Below, in pieces: positions 43,911 to 48,527 of a stretch of 48,527 nt of DNA. The notes below the pieces were generated by a model. It searched no databases. It was given only the letters and a program-made list of their open reading frames with translations, and was not told the DNA's origin. Every line of letters starts with the position of its first letter. Positions within the stretch are counted from its first letter, which is position 1. The DNA comes from DASZQY01 sp036511595 (GTDB lineage Bacteria; Pseudomonadota; Alphaproteobacteria; Rhizobiales; Kaistiaceae). The stretch spans positions 1 through 48,527 of the forward strand of contig DATCBY010000082.1 in NCBI GenBank assembly GCA_036511595.1. Reading direction: 5' to 3'. The translations under genes were made by a program, and so were the position numbers.

Positions 43911-44905
43911 GCGACGCCGCGCCAACGGTGTGGGGGCGGGTTCTGGCGTCGCTCGATCGCCATGGCCGCGCGGCAATGGTGACCATGGCGGCGATCCGCG
44001 GTTCCTCGCCTCGCGAGGCGGGTGCCCGCATGATCGTCAATCCGGACGGAACCTTCACCGGCACCATCGGCGGCGGCACGCTGGAATGGAAAGCCATCGC
44101 GATTGCCCAGGCTTCTCTTGCCAATCCGAACGCCAGCAAGGCCGAGGCGCGCGGTTTCGCGCTGGGGCCCGAACTCGGACAGTGCTGCGGCGGCAACGTT
44201 GAACTGATCGTCGAGATCATCGAGAACAGCCAGCGCGCCGCGTTTATGGAATTCGCGCAGCGCGAGGCGGCCGGACATCTCACCACGCGCGGCCGCCTAT
44301 CGGCGGAAAACGGCGTCGAGCGCGAGATCGTCGATCAGCCGATGGAACCAGGGAGCGCGGCGTTTGCCGGCGGCGTTCTGACGGAAGGCTTCGGCGACGA
44401 CCGTCGCGAACTCTACCTTTTCGGGGCTGGCCACGTCGGTCGCGCATTGGCGTTGGCGCTGGCGCCGCTGCCGTTCGCGGTCACCTGGCTTGACCCCCGC
44501 CCGGATGCGTTCCCAACGCATGTGCCGAATAATGTCTCGCTCAAACATTTCGAGGAGCCGGCGGCGGTGCTCGGCGGCGCGGCGGATGGCAGCTTCGTCC
44601 TGGTGATGACCCACAGCCACCCGCTCGATCTGGCTATCGTTCACGCGGCGCTGGCCGACGGCCGGTTCCCCTACGTCGGCCTGATCGGCTCCAGATCGAA
44701 GCGCGCGCGCTTCGCGCGCCAGCTTGCCGTGGCGGCTGTGCCCGCGGAGCGCATAGCCGGTCTCGTCTGCCCGATCGGCGTCGCCGGCGTTCATTCCAAG
44801 GCACCGGCGGTGATCGGGGCCGCGACCGTGACCGAGATGCTGATCCGCGACGAGGCGCTGCGTGCCGCCAGCGGCCACGGCCACGAATTGAGAAGGATCG
44901 GCTGA
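43907..44905 (+). CDS. xdhC: XdhC molybdenum cofactor sulfuration chaperone
   Basis: Binds the molybdenum cofactor and promotes its sulfuration before insertion into XdhB; it is not part of the mature enzyme. Product of 332 aa. AAIRGSSPREAGARMIV and GTIGGGTLEWKAI are followed by ELGQCCGGNVEL, whose cysteines C93/C94 are involved in cofactor binding. The C-terminal Rossmann domain has LYLFGAGHVGRALALAL and GLIGSRSKRARF. The stop TGA overlaps the start of the ABC ATPase gene by one nt. The open frame upstream of ATG 43907 is a shadow of xdhB. Confidence 0.96.
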   Translation: MSDAAPTVWGRVLASLDRHGRAAMVTMAAIRGSSPREAGARMIVNPDGTFTGTIGGGTLEWKAIAIAQASLANPNASKAEARGFALGPELGQCCGGNVELIVEIIENSQRAAFMEFAQREAAGHLTTRGRLSAENGVEREIVDQPMEPGSAAFAGGVLTEGFGDDRRELYLFGAGHVGRALALALAPLPFAVTWLDPRPDAFPTHVPNNVSLKHFEEPAAVLGGAADGSFVLVMTHSHPLDLAIVHAALADGRFPYVGLIGSRSKRARFARQLAVAAVPAERIAGLVCPIGVAGVHSKAPAVIGAATVTEMLIRDEALRAASGHGHELRRIG

Positions 44906-46479
44906 TGAACGAGGCGCCGTCGCTGTCGCGGGCGGAAGGCTGGGTTGGCGTGCCGACGCTCGAGGCCACCGGCATCATCAAGGATTTCGCGACGCTGCGC
45001 GCCAACGACAACGTCAATTTCTCGATCCGGCCGGGCGAGATTCATGCGCTGCTCGGCGAGAACGGTGCCGGCAAATCGACTCTGGTGAAAATTCTCTACG
45101 GCGCCCTGCAACCGAGCGCCGGTGAAATCCGCTGGAAGGGCAATCGCGTCACGATTTCCAACCCGGCCGCGGCGCGCAAGCTCGGCATCGGCATGGTGTT
45201 CCAGCACTTCTCGTTGTTCGATGCGCTGACCGTCGCCGAGAACATCGCGCTGGCGATCTCCGATACGCCGCTCGCCGAACTCAAGCAGCGCATCACCGCC
45301 GTCTCGGCGGAATACGGCCTGCCGCTCAATCCGGACTCGATCATCGCCGACCTTTCGGTGGGCGAGCGCCAGAGAGTCGAGATCGTGCGCTGCCTGTTGC
45401 AGGAACCCGAGCTCATCATCATGGACGAGCCGACCTCGGTGCTGACGCCGCAAGAGGCCGACGACCTTTTCGTGACGCTGAAGCGGCTATCGTCGGAGGG
45501 CGTATCGGTCCTCTACATCAGCCACCGTCTCGAAGAGGTGCGTGTCATCTGCCATCACGCCACGATCCTGCGCCACGGCAAGGTGGTTTCCGAATGCGAT
45601 CCGCAGAAGGAGACCGCGGGCCGTCTGGCCAGCATGATGGTCGGCGCGGAGTTGCGGAAAATTTCGGCGCCACCGGCCGTGGGAGCCGATGCGCCGGTGC
45701 GGCTCGCGGTGAAAGACCTGTCGCTGCCGAAGCCGCACGCCTTCGGCGTCGCACTGGAGCACGTGTCCCTGGATGTGCGCGGCGGCGAGATCGTCTCGAT
45801 CGCCGGAGTCGCCGGCAACGGGCAGGACGAACTGTTCGATGCGCTTTCGGGGGAACGCGCCGCCAACAGCGCTGACGCGATCCGCATCGACGGCGCCGAT
45901 GTCGGTCGGCGGCACGTCAACGCGCGACGCAAGCTGAAGGCGGCGTTCGTTCCGGAGGAACGGCTGGGCCACGGGGCCGTGCCGCGTTTCAAGCTGTCGG
46001 AGAACGTCATTCTGACGCGTCACGGCACCGGCGAAGGGCTGATCAGCAGCGGCGTGGTGCGCTTTGGCGAGGCCCGCGATATCGCCGGCCGGGTGACCGA
46101 GCTGTTTGACGTGCGCAAGGGCACGGCCGATCCGGAAGCGGCGTCGCTTTCGGGCGGCAACCTGCAGAAATTTGTCGTCGGGCGCGAGTTCGATCGCAAG
46201 CCCGGCGTGCTGGTCGTCTGCCAGCCGACGTGGGGCGTCGACGCCGGCGCCGCCGCGACCATCCGCCAGGCGCTGATCGACCTCGCGCGCTCGGGCTCGG
46301 CGGTGCTAGTCATCAGCCAGGACCTCGACGAGATTCTGGAAATCTCCGACCGCGTCGCCGTGATCTCCAAGGGTCACCTGTCGCCGACGCGTGACGCCCA
46401 CGGCATCTCGCGCGAGGAGATCGGGCTGCTCATGGGCGGCTCGCACGCACATCCGGCGGGGGAAGCGCATGGGAATTGA
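44905..46479 (+). CDS. ABC transporter ATP-binding protein, nucleoside/purine (BMP-type) importer
   Basis: Product of 524 aa with two nucleotide-binding domains in one chain, as in YufO/RbsA-type importers. The first domain has Walker A GENGAGKST from 51 (lysine 57), signature LSVGERQRVEIVRCLL and Walker B LIIMDEPTS. The second has a degenerate Walker A (GVAGNGQDEL, no lysine) but an intact signature LSGGNLQKFVVGREF, the usual asymmetric pattern. It overlaps the first permease gene by 11 nt. Linkage to xdhABC makes a purine base or nucleoside the probable substrate; that is inference. Confidence 0.93.
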   Translation: MNEAPSLSRAEGWVGVPTLEATGIIKDFATLRANDNVNFSIRPGEIHALLGENGAGKSTLVKILYGALQPSAGEIRWKGNRVTISNPAAARKLGIGMVFQHFSLFDALTVAENIALAISDTPLAELKQRITAVSAEYGLPLNPDSIIADLSVGERQRVEIVRCLLQEPELIIMDEPTSVLTPQEADDLFVTLKRLSSEGVSVLYISHRLEEVRVICHHATILRHGKVVSECDPQKETAGRLASMMVGAELRKISAPPAVGADAPVRLAVKDLSLPKPHAFGVALEHVSLDVRGGEIVSIAGVAGNGQDELFDALSGERAANSADAIRIDGADVGRRHVNARRKLKAAFVPEERLGHGAVPRFKLSENVILTRHGTGEGLISSGVVRFGEARDIAGRVTELFDVRKGTADPEAASLSGGNLQKFVVGREFDRKPGVLVVCQPTWGVDAGAAATIRQALIDLARSGSAVLVISQDLDEILEISDRVAVISKGHLSPTRDAHGISREEIGLLMGGSHAHPAGEAHGN

Positions 46480-47569
46480 ACTCGTCCGCCGCGCCGAGCG
46501 ATCGGCGACGCTGGCAATCTTCTCGCCGCTGCTGGCGCTCCTGCTCGCGGTCATCATCGGCGGAATCATCTTCGCCATCATCGGCGTCAACCCGGCCAAG
46601 GCGCTCTACGCCTATTTCATCCAGCCGCTGGCCGCGCTGTGGTCGGTGAAAGACCTGATCGTGAAGATGACGCCGCTGGTGCTGATCGGCGTCGGCCTTG
46701 CCATCTGTTACCTGTCGAATACCTGGAACATCGGCGCCGAAGGGCAACTCGCGCTAGGCGCCATCTTCGGCTCGATCATTCCCGTGTATTTCCCGCAGTG
46801 GGGCGGGCCGGTCGCCCTCGTCCTCATGCTGCTGCTCGGTATCCTGGGCGGCATGGTGTGGGCCGCGATCCCGGCGATCCTGAAAGTCCGATTTGGGACC
46901 AACGAAATCCTGACCAGCCTGATGCTGGTCTACGTTGCGCTGCTCCTGCTCGACTGGGTGGCGCGCTCGCCGTGGCGCGATCCGCAGGGGCACAACTTCC
47001 CGAACAGCCGGCCGTTCGGTCCGGGGCAGATCCTGCCGTCGCTGTTCGGGATCAAGCTGAACTTCTTCCTCGCTCTGATTGTCGCGGTCGCCGCCTGGTA
47101 CATGCTGCGCAACATGCTAACCGGCTTCCAGATCCGCGTGCTGGGGCAGGCGCCGCGTGCCGGCGCCTTCGCTGGTTTCAGCCAGAACCGCATGATTATG
47201 CTGGCGTTTCTGATTTCCGGCGGATTGGCCGGACTGGCCGGTGTGTGCGAGGCGATGGGGCCGCTGGGCCAGCTCCGGATCAGCGTCTCGCCCGGCTACG
47301 GCTTCACGGCGATCATCGTCGCCTTCCTTGGCCGGCTGAACCCGCTCGGCATCATCGTCGCCGGTTTCGTGCTGGCGCTGTCACTGGTCGGCGGGGAAGC
47401 GGTGCAGATCAAGTTCGGCGTCTCTTCGCAGTTCGCCAATGTCTTCCAGGGAATCCTGCTCTTCCTCGTGCTGGCGACCGACACGCTGATCTTCTACCGA
47501 ATTCGCATCGTGCGCCGAACTCTGGCTCAGATCGCTCCGGCCGTGGAGGCGACGCATGGGCGCGGCTGA
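46469..47569 (+). CDS. ABC transporter permease, nucleoside/purine importer, first subunit
   Basis: Product of 366 aa with about nine to ten transmembrane segments. NTWNIGAEGQLALGAIFG and FGTNEILTSLMLVYVALLLLDW are typical of the branched-chain/nucleoside (YufP-like) permease family, as is GFQIRVLGQAPRAGAFAGFSQ, the loop that meets the ATPase. ATG 46469 follows GGGGGAAG. It overlaps the ATPase gene by 11 nt and the second permease by 14 nt. With the second permease it should form the heterodimeric membrane channel. Confidence 0.93.
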   Translation: MGIELVRRAERSATLAIFSPLLALLLAVIIGGIIFAIIGVNPAKALYAYFIQPLAALWSVKDLIVKMTPLVLIGVGLAICYLSNTWNIGAEGQLALGAIFGSIIPVYFPQWGGPVALVLMLLLGILGGMVWAAIPAILKVRFGTNEILTSLMLVYVALLLLDWVARSPWRDPQGHNFPNSRPFGPGQILPSLFGIKLNFFLALIVAVAAWYMLRNMLTGFQIRVLGQAPRAGAFAGFSQNRMIMLAFLISGGLAGLAGVCEAMGPLGQLRISVSPGYGFTAIIVAFLGRLNPLGIIVAGFVLALSLVGGEAVQIKFGVSSQFANVFQGILLFLVLATDTLIFYRIRIVRRTLAQIAPAVEATHGRG

Positions 47570-48482
47570 GATCACGGGCCTGCTGCTGACTATCGTGACG
47601 GCCTCCATGCCGCTGCTCATCGCCGCTATGGGCGAACTGGTCGCCGAGCGGTCGGGCGTGCTCAACCTTGGCGTCGAAGGCATGATGGCGGTGGGCGCGG
47701 TCGTCGGGTTCATCGCCGGATACCTCACGGGCGTCCCGGCGATCGGCGTGCTGGCTTCGATTCTTGCGGGCGCGGCGATGGCGGCACTGTTCGGGCTGGT
47801 GACGCTCGTATTCGTCGCCAATCAGGTGGCGTCGGGTCTGGCGCTCACCATCATGGGGCTCGGGCTCTCCGGGTTGATCGGCGATAAGTACGTCAGCATC
47901 CCGGGCCTCGGCCTGCAGCGCATCCATATTCCGGTGCTGACCGATATTCCCATCGTCGGGCCGTTGATCTTCGGCGAGGACCCGCTCGTCTATCTGGCGA
48001 TCGCGCTCGCCATCGGCGTGTCGTGGTTCCTGTTCCGCTCGCGCGGCGGCCTGATCGTGCGCGCGGTCGGCGACAATCACGTCTCGGCGCACGCCCTTGG
48101 CTACAACGTCATCCGCGTCCGCTTTCTGGCCGTGTTGTTCGGGGGCGCCTGCGCCGGTCTGGCCGGCGGCTATCTCTCGATCGTCTATACGCCGCAATGG
48201 ACCCCCAGCATGACCGCCGGCCGCGGCTGGATCGCGCTGGCGCTGGTCGTCTTCGGAACCTGGCTGCCGCTGCGGGTGGCGATCGGAGCGGTCATTTTCG
48301 GCGCGGTCGGCATCCTGCAGTTGAATGCGCAAGGCTACGGCGTTCCTGCGCCGGCTCAGTTCCTGACCATGCTGCCGTATGTTGCCACCGTGGTGGTCTT
48401 GGTGGTCATCTCGCGCAATCGTATGCTCCTCAGGTCGAACACGCCTGCCTGTCTCGGGCAGTCTTTCGTGCCTGATCGGTAA
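47556..48482 (+). CDS. ABC transporter permease, nucleoside/purine importer, second subunit
   Basis: Product of 308 aa with about eight to nine transmembrane segments. LVAERSGVLNLGVEGMMAVGA and VASGLALTIMGLGLSGLIG are YufQ-type landmarks. GGLIVRAVGDNHVSAHALGYNVIRVRF is the ATPase-coupling loop, matching the one in its partner. The TAA stop is at 48480. Only 45 nt of the window remain, and no start for the expected BMP-family substrate-binding protein is visible in it. Confidence 0.93.
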   Translation: MGAAEITGLLLTIVTASMPLLIAAMGELVAERSGVLNLGVEGMMAVGAVVGFIAGYLTGVPAIGVLASILAGAAMAALFGLVTLVFVANQVASGLALTIMGLGLSGLIGDKYVSIPGLGLQRIHIPVLTDIPIVGPLIFGEDPLVYLAIALAIGVSWFLFRSRGGLIVRAVGDNHVSAHALGYNVIRVRFLAVLFGGACAGLAGGYLSIVYTPQWTPSMTAGRGWIALALVVFGTWLPLRVAIGAVIFGAVGILQLNAQGYGVPAPAQFLTMLPYVATVVVLVVISRNRMLLRSNTPACLGQSFVPDR

Positions 48483-48527
48483 ATCTTTGCGCCGGACGGG
48501 TCACCGGCGCGAGTCTTGCTAGTGGTG

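Overview
This window is chromosomal DNA from an alphaproteobacterium, most likely of the order Hyphomicrobiales (Rhizobiales). Evidence: high GC with strong G/C third positions; the blocks gyrA-coaD-cyclophilins-queA-tgt and sdhE-mfd divergent from recG; a phosphatidylcholine synthase of the one-step bacterial type; an IalB-family protein; a stand-alone Lrp/AsnC ligand-binding (RAM) protein beside tRNA-Lys; and one good match to the EcfG general-stress promoter. Assignments rest on reading the sequence and recall of families; no database was searched.

Layout. 1-600: the right end of an IS3-family element, whose terminal inverted repeat supplies the first codons of a 5'-truncated, nuclease-like hypothetical gene. 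763-6800: gyrA, a VOC protein, a small exported protein on the minus strand under a probable stress promoter, coaD, two tandem cyclophilins and a LiaF-like membrane protein. 6900-11000: an EamA transporter, the queuosine genes queA-tgt (Tgt lacks its zinc cysteines), a DUF4864 protein, a RAM-domain protein and tRNA-Lys(UUU) with promoter and terminator. 11000-16600: a frameshifted glutathione transferase, a HerA-like ATPase, a LOG-family protein, moaA, and a DUF1801 gene whose 3' half is wholly antisense to an eRF1-like gene. 16800-27800: ccdA, glmU, glmS, a DUF502 membrane protein, recG, sdhE and mfd. 27900-33650: a three-PAS GGDEF diguanylate cyclase, a DsbA/FrnE-like protein, an orphan oligopeptide-binding protein, IalB and HspQ. 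33860-39530: an AEC transporter; a coupled minus-strand trio of two YeeE/YedE half proteins and a UbiH-like flavoprotein; pcs-terC; and a quinone oxidoreductase.

39700-48482 is the most coherent functional unit: uraH, xdhA, xdhB, xdhC, then one ATPase and two permeases of a BMP-type nucleoside/purine importer. Every junction overlaps (1 to 14 nt), so the seven genes are probably co-translated for uptake and oxidation of purines through (hypo)xanthine to urate and 5-hydroxyisourate. The substrate-binding protein, urate oxidase and OHCU decarboxylase would have to lie outside the window.

I found no clearly new multi-gene system, CRISPR array, prophage or secondary-metabolite cluster. The points most worth checking are the IS-truncated nuclease-like gene, the zinc-ligand-free Tgt, the roughly 400-nt antisense gene overlap, the GST frameshift, the stress promoter on the small exported protein, and the sulfur-channel/flavoprotein trio.
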